Translations under genes and position numbers: made by a program
NCBI GenBank assembly: GCA_046597185.1
Contig: JBKJLF010000684.1
Coordinates: forward strand, 1-6,361
DNA length: 6,361 nt
Direction of reading: 5' to 3'
From: CAMBDR01 sp046597185
GTDB lineage: Bacteria > Pseudomonadota > Gammaproteobacteria > Burkholderiales > Burkholderiaceae_D
Shown here: positions 1 to 5,575 of the stretch, piece by piece
Layout: each line of letters opens with the position of its first letter
Numbering within the stretch: position 1 is the stretch's first letter
Notes under the pieces: generated by a model
What the model saw: only the letters and a program-made list of their open reading frames with translations
Database searches by the model: none
What the model was told of the DNA's origin: nothing

Positions 1-178
1 CCTGCCCGGTAATCGGCGCTGATTGCCCCAGCACAATGGTTGTGTCGGTTATGCCGCTCTGTGCGTGCGTCATGCTCGCACAGAGCGCCAAGGACAATGA
101 AAGCGAAGCTTTTAAAAGGAAAGTTGTATCCAGGAATGTGCTTCTGCACCGGGTGCGGAGGTTTGGAAATGGTTTCAT
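1..178 (-). CDS. N-terminus of ABC transporter periplasmic substrate-binding protein (partial, runs off left edge)
   Basis: Reading the minus strand from ATG at 178-176 gives 59 uninterrupted codons to the window edge. The N-terminus is a typical signal peptide: a basic n-region with three Arg and one Lys in residues 1-23, a hydrophobic core (LLKASLSLSLALCA) and a likely cleavage site near THA|QS around residue 39. The mature start, ITDTTIVLGQSAPITGQ, matches the opening strand of branched-chain amino acid (LivK/Peripla_BP_6) binding proteins, which capture ligand in the periplasm for an ABC importer. An in-frame TGA four codons upstream limits the start to this ATG or a TTG three codons earlier. 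No strong Shine-Dalgarno is visible. The gene is divergent from the Fic gene. The ligand cannot be told from this fragment, and whether the gene is intact beyond the edge is unknown. Confidence 0.82.
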   Translation of the reverse strand, partial: MKPFPNLRTRCRSTFLDTTFLLKASLSLSLALCASMTHAQSGITDTTIVLGQSAPITGQ

Positions 179-521
179 GGTATGCAATCATCGTTATGAG
201 GAAGACTGCAGTTTGCACTTCGCAGGTTTAGTGCGTCTGTGTGCTAACGAACGTAGCAACCTTAGCGGCAAGTCCATTGCGTGAGCGCCAAGTCACAGCC
301 TCAGTGCTTAACCCTTTTTAGGAGAATTGAATTCAAACCGACGCAAAAAGCATGAATCGACGCAAAAAGCATGAATCGACGCAAAAAGTATGAATCGACG
401 CAAAAAAAGTGAATCGACGCAAAAAAAGTGAATCGACTCAAAAAAATGATTCGATTCAACGTAAAATAGCCATGATTCACCTTAATCAACTCATTTTTTG
501 CGCCAACCGCAATCGTTAGCC
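179..521. other. Divergent intergenic region between the binding-protein gene and the Fic gene
   Basis: This 343-bp stretch separates two divergent gene starts and should hold both promoters. Positions 179-338 show no convincing gene: the open frames there have no family resemblance, and those reaching left are antisense to the signal peptide. An AGGAG with no usable start codon sits at 320-324. The right half is taken up by the tandem repeat array. A TAAAAT at 462-467 could be a -10 box for the Fic gene, but no matching -35 is visible. A 15-codon frame at 472-519 ends two bases before the Fic ATG and could be a leader, though nothing but position supports it. Confidence 0.5.
339..450. repeat. 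19-bp tandem repeat array upstream of the Fic gene (5 full units plus a degenerate sixth)
   Basis: Units start at 339, 358, 377, 396 and 415, each exactly 19 bp. Consensus for units 1-3 is CGACGCAAAAAGCATGAAT. Units 4-5 are CGACGCAAAAAAAGTGAAT. A shortened sixth unit begins at 434 (CGACTCAAAAAAATGAT), and a diverged inverted half follows at 447-458 (TGATTCGATTCA). Each unit pairs a GAATCGAC core with a 5-7 bp A-tract, so A-tracts recur about every two helical turns. The array ends about 70 bp before the Fic start. It could be a multi-site operator for the winged-helix domain of the adjacent protein, or a simple slippage-generated repeat. There are no unique spacers, so it is not CRISPR. Confidence 0.9.
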
Positions 522-1874
522 ATGCCCAAACCTAAAATCGACACAGCAATCTTGTCGCTATTGCAAAATATTGCCGCATCCGGCTTACATCAAGTGGCAA
601 GCCAGCAAATCGCCGCCCAGCTTGGCTTGTCCGGCGCGACGGTGAATCGCCATCTCGCCAAATTGCTGGCAAATAAGCAAGTGCAGCGCAGCGGCAAGGG
701 GCCAAGCACCCGTTATTGCTTGCCAGACCCGGCACAGGCCAAGCTTGACGAAAACCTCACAGGGAGCGCGCCCAATTGGAGTGAGCAAGCGTTGATACTC
801 AAAAACCATCTCAGCACGCCATTGGGCATGCGTAACCCGGTCACTTACCAACGCCACTGGGTGGACGACTACACCCCCAACGCCAGCCACCTGCTGCCCA
901 TTGCCCTGGCCGACGCGCTCTATAAAGAAGGGCGCATGCAGGGCAATTTGCCCGCTTCCACCTATGCGCGCAAAGTGCTGGAACAATTGTTGATCGATTT
1001 GTCCTGGACATCTTCACGTCTGGAAGGCAACCGCTATACCTTGTTGGGCACCCAGGAATTGTTTGAGCGTGGCAGAAAGGTCGATCCGGCAGATCTGGAC
1101 GCCATCATGCTGCTCAATCATAAAGATGCCATTGAATTTTTGGTCGATGCCCTGCCAGCCTATGGCTTAAACAGCATGGTGGTGCGCAATGTACATGCTT
1201 TGTTGATGAATGATTTGCTGGTCAACAGCCAAGGCTTGGGCACAATCCGGCAAAAGGTGGTGAATATTTCGGATACCGTGTACCTGCCCGCGCAAAATCC
1301 GCATCTATTGAGTGAAATGCTGGAACAAATGATTGCCAAAGCCTGCATGGTTAAAAATCCGATTGAAGCAGCGTTCTTTTTGTGGGTCAATTTGGCTTAT
1401 TTGCAACCGTTTGAAGATGGCAACAAGCGCGTGAGCCGGGTGTGCGCCAATATTCCGCTCATGCTTTACAATTGCGCGCCCTTGTCGTTTTTGGATGTGG
1501 ATGTTGAAATTTATGCCCAAGCCATGATGGGCGTGTATGAATTGCAAAATATTGCGATGGCGGCAGACCTGTTCGTTTGGACTTATCGCCGTTCGATCAG
1601 GAAATACAGCGTGGTGCTGGAATCAATGGCCGCCCCCGACCCTTTCCGCGCGCGTTATCGCCTGCAAATTGGCGATGCAGTACGACAGGTGGTGGAGGGC
1701 GGCCAAACGGTCGATGCCGCCGTTGCCGCGCTGGCGATTGACGACGCCGACCGCCGCGATTTTGCCGCCGTGCTGCGCGATGATTTGGCGCATCTGGAAC
1801 CATTTAACTGTGCACGTTTTCGTTTGTCGATGGAAAAAACTGAGCGCTGGATTTTGGCTGGGCGGCTTGTTTAA
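522..1874 (+). CDS. Winged-helix/Fic domain protein with His-to-Gln change in the Fic motif
   Basis: 450 aa from ATG 522. An upstream in-frame TTG at 498 would add eight residues, but neither start has a good Shine-Dalgarno. Residues about 5-67 form a winged helix-turn-helix: recognition helix near SGATVNRHLAKLL (37-49), wing near GKGPSTRY (59-66). Residues about 155-345 are a Fic fold. SSRLEGN (164-170) matches the inhibitory (S/T)xxxE(G/N) helix placed N-terminal to the active site, with Glu168. The signature reads QPFEDGNKRVSR (295-306), so Gln295 replaces the His that normally activates the target hydroxyl in AMP transfer. The Asp/Gly/Asn/Arg nucleotide-binding residues remain. Residues 355-450 form a conserved C-terminal extension also found in the remnant at 5206-5495. 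The likely role is a DNA-binding regulator with a nucleotide-binding, AMPylation-deficient Fic core; this is inferred. It converges on the next gene with 8 bp between stops. Confidence 0.88.
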   Translation: MPKPKIDTAILSLLQNIAASGLHQVASQQIAAQLGLSGATVNRHLAKLLANKQVQRSGKGPSTRYCLPDPAQAKLDENLTGSAPNWSEQALILKNHLSTPLGMRNPVTYQRHWVDDYTPNASHLLPIALADALYKEGRMQGNLPASTYARKVLEQLLIDLSWTSSRLEGNRYTLLGTQELFERGRKVDPADLDAIMLLNHKDAIEFLVDALPAYGLNSMVVRNVHALLMNDLLVNSQGLGTIRQKVVNISDTVYLPAQNPHLLSEMLEQMIAKACMVKNPIEAAFFLWVNLAYLQPFEDGNKRVSRVCANIPLMLYNCAPLSFLDVDVEIYAQAMMGVYELQNIAMAADLFVWTYRRSIRKYSVVLESMAAPDPFRARYRLQIGDAVRQVVEGGQTVDAAVAALAIDDADRRDFAAVLRDDLAHLEPFNCARFRLSMEKTERWILAGRLV

Positions 1875-1882
1875 GTGTCACG

Positions 1883-3847
1883 CTACTCTTTGGACGGGGC
1901 AAAGGCATACTTTTTGGTGGGAATATATTGCAGTAGCCAACGATTGAGTAAAGCGAGTCGGCTTGCCGACAAATCCCGTGTCACGGGCATGAGTGCGGGT
2001 TGCTCAAATCCCAGGTTGAGGTAGTTGTAAATGTTTTGGGCGCTATTGATCACAGCCTGTTCGCTTTGCAAATCCAGAAAGCCCATGACCGGGAATAGTT
2101 TGCCATACAGGCCCAGGGTGGGCTGGACAAAGTTTTCCCAGGTGATGGTATTGAAGTCCGGCTGCTGGCTATATACCTGGATACTGATGATGTCGTCCGG
2201 GTTTTGTACATAGCCGTTGGCCAGGGTGCTGTCACTGAAGCCGTATCGCAAGAAATAGATTTGGCCATCAATGTAACCGCGCGGATTGCCGGGATCGGTG
2301 GCGGTGAGGGTAAAGCGTGCGATGCCTTGCTCGTCGGTGGTCACTGTGGCCGGAAAAGTCAGGGCGCTGGCAGGCAAGCTCATGTTGACAAGGCCAGACG
2401 AACCGCCCGTACCCAGGGTGTTATTGGTATAAGTACCTGCCTCCAGTGACGACATCATGCTGATGTTAATCGCCGTGTTGGGCAGAGCCTGGCCAAAGCG
2501 GCGCACATATATTTCCACTATTTGGGTGTTGCCGCGCGGTTCATCGGACGTGGTTTCCAGGCCCGGATTCATGCGGAACACAAATTGATTGGCGCGCAGG
2601 AAGGTGCCATTGCTGTTTTCTTGCAGTAAAATCACTTGGCCATTGGTGGCGGTGGTACTGATGATACCCAGCGGTGCTGATTTTATCGCCGCTTGATATT
2701 GTGCTGCAATCGGTATGTGCGCCAGAGCCGCATCGGTGACATAAAACGAATTGGGTTGGTAGGCAATTTCGCCCAGGATCACGGCATTGGCCACGTTGAT
2801 CGCACCATTGAAATAGCACAGTTGCAGTTTCCCCAGTTGATTGATTGCCACATTCGAGCTTTGCATTGATGCGGGTACGTTGGATGGCAGGGCATTACCC
2901 AGATTAACACTCACCTGGTCGCCTGCGGGGCTGACCGAAAATGGCGCAAACCAGGCCGCATAACTGGCCGTGTCGGTGCTGACAGCGGCGGGTGTCAGCA
3001 TTCTGTCGGCGTTGAAAAACGCCGGCTCGCCCGGCTCGTATTTGCCGATCACACCAAACACCTGGCCCCAGGTGAACGGGAAATCGGTATTGGGTTTGTA
3101 GGGTAGCAAGGTCATTTGCTTGATTTTATCCAGATATTGCGTCGATTCGTCTGCCGTGAGGTAGCTTTGTACCAGCGTCTCAAAATAGTTGGTAGTGGGA
3201 ATCTGGCCTGGTGTTGCGCCTAAAAGCTGGACATACCCTTCAATTGGCCTTAATTTATCGGTGACCGAGGTGGGTACGCCGGCCCCATTCAATGCTGTCA
3301 GCTTGGCCTCATTGACCAGGTAGTTGAGCGAGCTGGCATTGTAGGCGCGCAAGACAAAGGCAATCGACAGGCGATTGCTGTTGCCCGCCCATTGCTGCAA
3401 CTGCGGCGACGCGTTGACCGTATCGAGTTCGAGTACAGACTGAAATTGGGCACTACCGGCATAATCGCCCTGGCCATTGACCACTTGCACCCACGCATTG
3501 GAATAGGCCGATGGTACAAAATTGCCCAACTTGGCATTGTTGTCGGGCAGCCCCAGTTCCAGCGCCAGGCCCCATAACTCGGTGACGTTTTGTTGCATCG
3601 GATCCAGATCGACCAGCTTGGCCCCTTGCAGGCTCAGGAATCCACTTGAAACCAGGGGCAGCCCCAGCAGGGTACTGTCCGTGAGCGGCTCACCATCCTG
3701 GCCGCAGACCTTGGTGACGCGGCAGTCAAGCGCAAATTTGCCCGAGCCAGCCGGGTTCCAATATAACTGTAGATTCTTGGTCGGCTCAATAAGATCAGCA
3801 GGTGGAAAATTGGTATTGGGATTATAGTTGTCCGGGGTATTGTTCAT
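1883..3847 (-). CDS. Large conserved protein of unknown function with an Ig-like segment; 5' end displaced by a frameshift
   Basis: 654 aa from the ATG at 3847. I cannot assign a function. No signal peptide or membrane segment is visible in this frame, and it has few Cys (two at 42 and 48). The N-terminal three quarters are rich in Asn, Gln, Ala and Leu with no recognised catalytic motif. Around residues 455-540 there is an Ig-like stretch: TTDEQGIARFTLTATDPG (about 501-518) resembles the penultimate strands of bacterial Ig-like domains, followed by YIDGQIYFLRYGF. A helical tail carries MPVTRDLS (about 619-626), which I recall from large uncharacterised bacterial proteins; that recollection needs a search. 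The ATG lacks a Shine-Dalgarno, and the natural start is probably at 3911 in another frame (see 3848-3911). A true full-length product would be about 675 aa. No terminator lies between this gene and the convergent Fic gene. Confidence 0.8.
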   Translation of the reverse strand: MNNTPDNYNPNTNFPPADLIEPTKNLQLYWNPAGSGKFALDCRVTKVCGQDGEPLTDSTLLGLPLVSSGFLSLQGAKLVDLDPMQQNVTELWGLALELGLPDNNAKLGNFVPSAYSNAWVQVVNGQGDYAGSAQFQSVLELDTVNASPQLQQWAGNSNRLSIAFVLRAYNASSLNYLVNEAKLTALNGAGVPTSVTDKLRPIEGYVQLLGATPGQIPTTNYFETLVQSYLTADESTQYLDKIKQMTLLPYKPNTDFPFTWGQVFGVIGKYEPGEPAFFNADRMLTPAAVSTDTASYAAWFAPFSVSPAGDQVSVNLGNALPSNVPASMQSSNVAINQLGKLQLCYFNGAINVANAVILGEIAYQPNSFYVTDAALAHIPIAAQYQAAIKSAPLGIISTTATNGQVILLQENSNGTFLRANQFVFRMNPGLETTSDEPRGNTQIVEIYVRRFGQALPNTAINISMMSSLEAGTYTNNTLGTGGSSGLVNMSLPASALTFPATVTTDEQGIARFTLTATDPGNPRGYIDGQIYFLRYGFSDSTLANGYVQNPDDIISIQVYSQQPDFNTITWENFVQPTLGLYGKLFPVMGFLDLQSEQAVINSAQNIYNYLNLGFEQPALMPVTRDLSASRLALLNRWLLQYIPTKKYAFAPSKE

Positions 3848-3911
3848 GGTGGCAGGGTCGGCATGAAACCTGCCGGAAAAAAAACAAACGTGGGTGACTC
3901 AGATAGCTCAT
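3848..3911 (-). other. Probable true 5' end of the large gene, separated by a frameshift in a T8 tract
   Basis: On the minus strand AAGGAG (3922-3917) sits five bases before ATG 3911-3909, by far the best translation start near this gene. As given, that frame reads MSYLSHPRLFFF and stops at 3824-3822 after 29 codons. It crosses eight consecutive T (plus-strand A at 3877-3884). With seven T the frame becomes MSYLSHPRLFFSGRFHADPA, then T and the Met of the 654-aa frame, giving 21 extra residues and a single 675-aa protein. The PRLFFSGRF...AD pattern followed by an Asn-rich NNTPDNY looks like a real conserved N-terminus. The cause may be a sequencing indel, a real null mutation, transcriptional slippage or phase variation; the sequence alone cannot decide. 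Confidence 0.75.
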
Positions 3912-3979
3912 GAATACTCCTTGGAGGTAAGCGATTAATAATTAAATGGCTGGAGGGGTAGATTTCATACTACAGACAG

Positions 3980-4008
3980 AGTATTCCGCAATTAATTCAT
4001 TGTTACAA
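3980..4008 (-). promoter_or_regulatory. Candidate sigma-70-type promoter for the large gene
   Basis: On the minus strand TTGTAA (4008-4003) and AATACT (3985-3980) are separated by 17 bp, each matching consensus at four of six positions. This would start RNA near 3973, giving a 5' leader of about 60 nt before the ATG at 3911. An A8 tract with flanking AT-rich sequence lies upstream (plus-strand T run 4026-4033). An alternative pair, TTGCGG with TATGAA, overlaps it. The support is positional and consensus-based only. Confidence 0.35.
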
Positions 4009-4191
4009 GTGTTTAATCAGATTTATTTTTTTTCGACTATGCTTTCGGCATTGTTACCACAAAAAATAGCTATCAGGTAATTATTCCAATTTTTGGCAAT
4101 GAGCGGGATCAGTTCCCGGATACGTTCGTGCGCTGCAATGGGAAAACAGTGGCAACACCAGATATTGCATGTCACGATCAACGCTTACCAG
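4009..4191. other. Non-coding stretch between the large gene's promoter and repeat copy A
   Basis: Nothing certain is visible here. The left part is AT-rich. From about 4085 to 4190 the composition shifts and short minus-strand frames look weakly coding (for example HERIRELIPLIAKNW), but they have no start, no Shine-Dalgarno and no recognisable family. This may be a fragment of a decayed gene cut at the edge of repeat copy A (4192). Confidence 0.3.
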
Positions 4192-4356
4192 GGCAAAAAA
4201 AAACCGCCACTGGGGCGGTTTGAAATCTATTATCTTTAAGAGAGAATAGAGGAGACAGGCAGGATTATGGGGGTTGTCTAGACAAATGTCCAATTTATTA
4301 ATCCAATAACAGATATTTCTGTTGTGAATAATTGTGTGCTCGATGGCAATTAACCG
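4192..4356. repeat. 165-bp direct repeat, copy A (terminator-containing segment)
   Basis: Aligned without gaps to 5576-5740 at a constant offset of 1384 bp, this segment differs at about 12 of 165 positions (roughly 93% identity). It runs from the GGC before an A9 tract to TTAACCG. In copy B that right boundary coincides with the stop codon of the Ig-like surface protein. Conserved contents are the minus-strand terminator, a perfect 12-bp palindrome TTGTCTAGACAA (4274-4285) and a hairpin with AACAGA/TCTGTT arms (4308-4323). Flanking sequence on both sides is unrelated to that of copy B. It looks like a 3' untranslated region duplicated with, or left behind by, a lost gene. Confidence 0.9.
4195..4221 (-). 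terminator. Rho-independent terminator in repeat copy A
   Basis: An 8-bp perfect stem (AAACCGCC at 4201-4208, GGCGGTTT at 4214-4221) encloses a 5-nt loop. On the minus strand it is followed by nine T (plus-strand A at 4195-4203), so it terminates leftward transcription. The nearest upstream minus-strand gene is the immunity gene ending at 4483, about 260 bp away. It would also insulate the promoter of the large gene from leftward readthrough. Confidence 0.85.
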
Positions 4357-4378
4357 GCATGGGTGCAGGCACACGGTG

Positions 4379-4384
4379 TATAAT
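4379..4384 (+). promoter_or_regulatory. Possible -10 box for the signal-peptide stub
   Basis: A perfect TATAAT sits 43 bp before the ATG of the stub at 4427. No recognisable -35 is present 16-18 bp upstream, where the sequence enters the end of repeat copy A. Recombination at 4356 could have removed the -35. Confidence 0.25.
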
Positions 4385-4426
4385 TTGGCGCTGCGCTGTT
4401 CGCGGTATTATTCTTGGTGGGGAAAA

Positions 4427-4486
4427 ATGAAGAATTTTTTGCATGGCATACTTTTCATCGCTGCGCTGCCTGTTCGATTCTTTTAA
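4427..4486 (+). pseudogene. Signal-peptide stub of a truncated exported-protein gene
   Basis: A GGTGGGG purine stretch precedes ATG 4427. The 19 codons read MKNFLHGILFIAALPVRFF and then TAA: a Lys-Asn n-region and a hydrophobic core typical of the start of an exported protein, with no cleavage site or mature domain. The frame overlaps the stop codon of the convergent immunity gene (4483-4485). The gene body is missing and the immunity cassette occupies its place, suggesting a recombination junction near 4470. It could be a chance open frame, but start context, hydrophobic profile and upstream TATAAT together favour a remnant. The original function cannot be told. Confidence 0.4.
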
Positions 4487-5034
4487 TACCGACTCGCACC
4501 AGCAGGCGAGAACCGCGCACCCGTCAAGCTTGCTGCGGTGAAGATGTCCTCCAGCAGCGTTTTGGCTGCATCATTCACATAAATGTCGCTTCTGGCACGG
4601 CGCGGGTCTTTGAAAATTTGCGCTGACAGCGGCACACTTTCCGGTAAAAATGCTTCTTTGATGATGGCGCTGCCGCGTTTTTCTGATTTTTCCACGTCAA
4701 TGCAGTCAATCAGATTGGTAACGTTGTAAAAATAGAAGTCCACACCCTTACCATCCAAGGCCAATAGCTCGCCAAATTGCTGCATCAATTCACTCAGGGC
4801 CGCATAGGCCTTGGCATTGAGCACAATTGAGCCAGGTGCCAAATGGCTGAGGTCGGCGACGGGTTTTTGCTTCTTCTTTTTTTTGTCGAAAAATGGTTCG
4901 ACTTGCGGCGCAATGTCCCAGTGCTTGGGTTTGCCATTGGTAATTAACTGATCGCTATCAAGGTCATCCAGCGCTGGGCTGACCAACATTGCGAACTCGT
5001 TTGTGCCGCCACTCTCAAGCTTCCAAACTGTCAT
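4483..5034 (-). CDS. Imm11 (DUF1629)-like immunity protein, orphaned from its toxin
   Basis: 183 aa from ATG 5034, with GAGAG seven bases upstream. The N-terminus (MTVWKLESGGTNEFAM), the central VLNAKAYAALSELM segment, the strand YFYNVTNLIDCIDVEKSE (about 101-118) and the tail SDIYVNDAAKTLLEDI...LTGARFSP follow the layout I know for the Imm11/DUF1629 family, including the hallmark N-V-T-x-(L/V)-I-D-x-(L/I)-D-x-E-K-S-E pattern. Members are typically 170-210 aa cytoplasmic proteins that neutralise a toxin encoded just upstream; MXAN_0049 of Myxococcus, partner of a nuclease toxin, is the namesake. Here a 27-codon toxin tail ends nine bases before this ATG, and the rest of the toxin is gone. A Lys-rich run (KKKKKQK, near residue 51) is encoded over an A8 tract that could slip. 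Leftward transcription would end at the copy A terminator. The assignment is from recalled family pattern. Confidence 0.72.
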   Translation of the reverse strand: MTVWKLESGGTNEFAMLVSPALDDLDSDQLITNGKPKHWDIAPQVEPFFDKKKKKQKPVADLSHLAPGSIVLNAKAYAALSELMQQFGELLALDGKGVDFYFYNVTNLIDCIDVEKSEKRGSAIIKEAFLPESVPLSAQIFKDPRRARSDIYVNDAAKTLLEDIFTAASLTGARFSPAGASRY

Positions 5035-5043
5035 ATGAGACTC

Positions 5044-5127
5044 TCAAAAAGGAAAGGTGCCCGCGATTAATTCGGCTTTGATTGCGCGCAAGGTAGCTCT
5101 AACTTCTGCGGTAGAACGGTGTTTGTC
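5044..5127 (-). pseudogene. 3' stub of the presumed toxin gene upstream of the immunity gene
   Basis: On the minus strand 27 codons from GAC 5127 read DKHRSTAEVRATLRAIK, then AELIAGTFPF, and stop at TGA 5046-5044. An in-frame TAG at 5133-5131 and the start of the Fic remnant at 5134 close the frame upstream, so no start codon exists. The residues form a plausible amphipathic C-terminal helix with a short tail, as in the ends of polymorphic-toxin nucleases of the HNH/AHH type. The nine-base spacing to the immunity start is the usual tight toxin-immunity arrangement. The toxin class is a guess; that this is the end of an upstream partner gene is better supported. Confidence 0.55.
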
Positions 5128-5133
5128 AAGCTA

Positions 5134-5495
5134 CTTGTCGCTATTGCAAAGTCTCGCTGCATCCGGCTTGCATCAAGTGGCAAGTCAGCAAATCGCCGCC
5201 CAGCTATCGCCGTTCGATCAGGCAATACAGCGTGGTGCTTGAATCAATGGCCGCCCCCGACCCGTTCCGCGCGCGTTACCGCCTGCAAATTGGTGATGCA
5301 GTACGGCAGGTGGTGGCGGGCGGCCAAACAGTGGATGTCGCCGTTGCCGCGCTGGCGATTGACGATGCCGATCGACGCGATTTTGCCGCCGTGCTGCGTG
5401 ATGATTTGGCCCATCAGGAACCATTTAACTGCGCACGTTTTCGTTTGTCGATGGAAAAAACTGAGCGCTGGATTTTGGATGGGCGGGCGGCTTAA
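5134..5495 (+). pseudogene. Internally deleted, frameshifted remnant of a second winged-helix/Fic gene
   Basis: Two blocks match the intact Fic gene without gaps. 5134-5205 corresponds to 551-622 (residues about 10-34, start of the winged helix). 5206-5495 corresponds to 1585-1874 (residues 355-450 and stop). The 962 bp between them, holding most of the winged helix and the whole Fic core, are absent. 962 is not a multiple of three, so the blocks are in different frames and the N-terminal frame stops at 5240-5242. The start codon is also missing. In the C-terminal block nearly all protein positions agree (about six changes in 86 residues) while many third codon positions differ, so the parent gene diverged under selection before breaking. 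A GTG at 5232 could open an 87-codon frame, but no ribosome site supports it. Confidence 0.9.
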
Positions 5496-5575
5496 CTGGG
5501 TTACGCCCTGCACGTACAGGCTACAACCGGGTTGGATCAAGGTATGCAAATAAGTAAATAAATAAGCACCCATCA

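Noticed and set aside
55..87. Strong inverted repeat (CGCTCTGTGCG / CGCACAGAGCG) that looks like a regulatory hairpin or REP element
   Set aside because: It lies inside the signal-peptide coding region of the minus-strand binding-protein gene and has no T run on either side; a coincidence of codons is the simpler explanation.
97..231. Small plus-strand ORF with a good AAGGA site and a CTGCGG motif
   Set aside because: It overlaps the binding-protein N-terminus in antisense, shows no family resemblance and ends without context; the minus-strand frame explains the sequence better.
339..450. CRISPR-like array
   Set aside because: The 19-bp units are directly adjacent with no unique spacers, and no cas gene is present.
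301..489. Minus-strand frame with repeated RRFMLFASIH-type peptides
   Set aside because: It is only the translation of the 19-bp tandem array; no ribosome site or downstream domain supports it.
4081..4374. 97-residue minus-strand frame spanning repeat copy A
   Set aside because: It reads straight through a strong terminator and the duplicated untranslated segment; the equivalent frame is not kept in copy B.
4870..4890. A8-AAG tract in the immunity gene as a programmed frameshift site
   Set aside because: The gene is intact in frame, and a -1 shift gives no sensible extension; the tract simply encodes a Lys run.
5232..5495. 87-codon frame starting at GTG as a functional mini-protein
   Set aside because: It is the C-terminal block of the broken Fic copy, without a ribosome site or its own start context.
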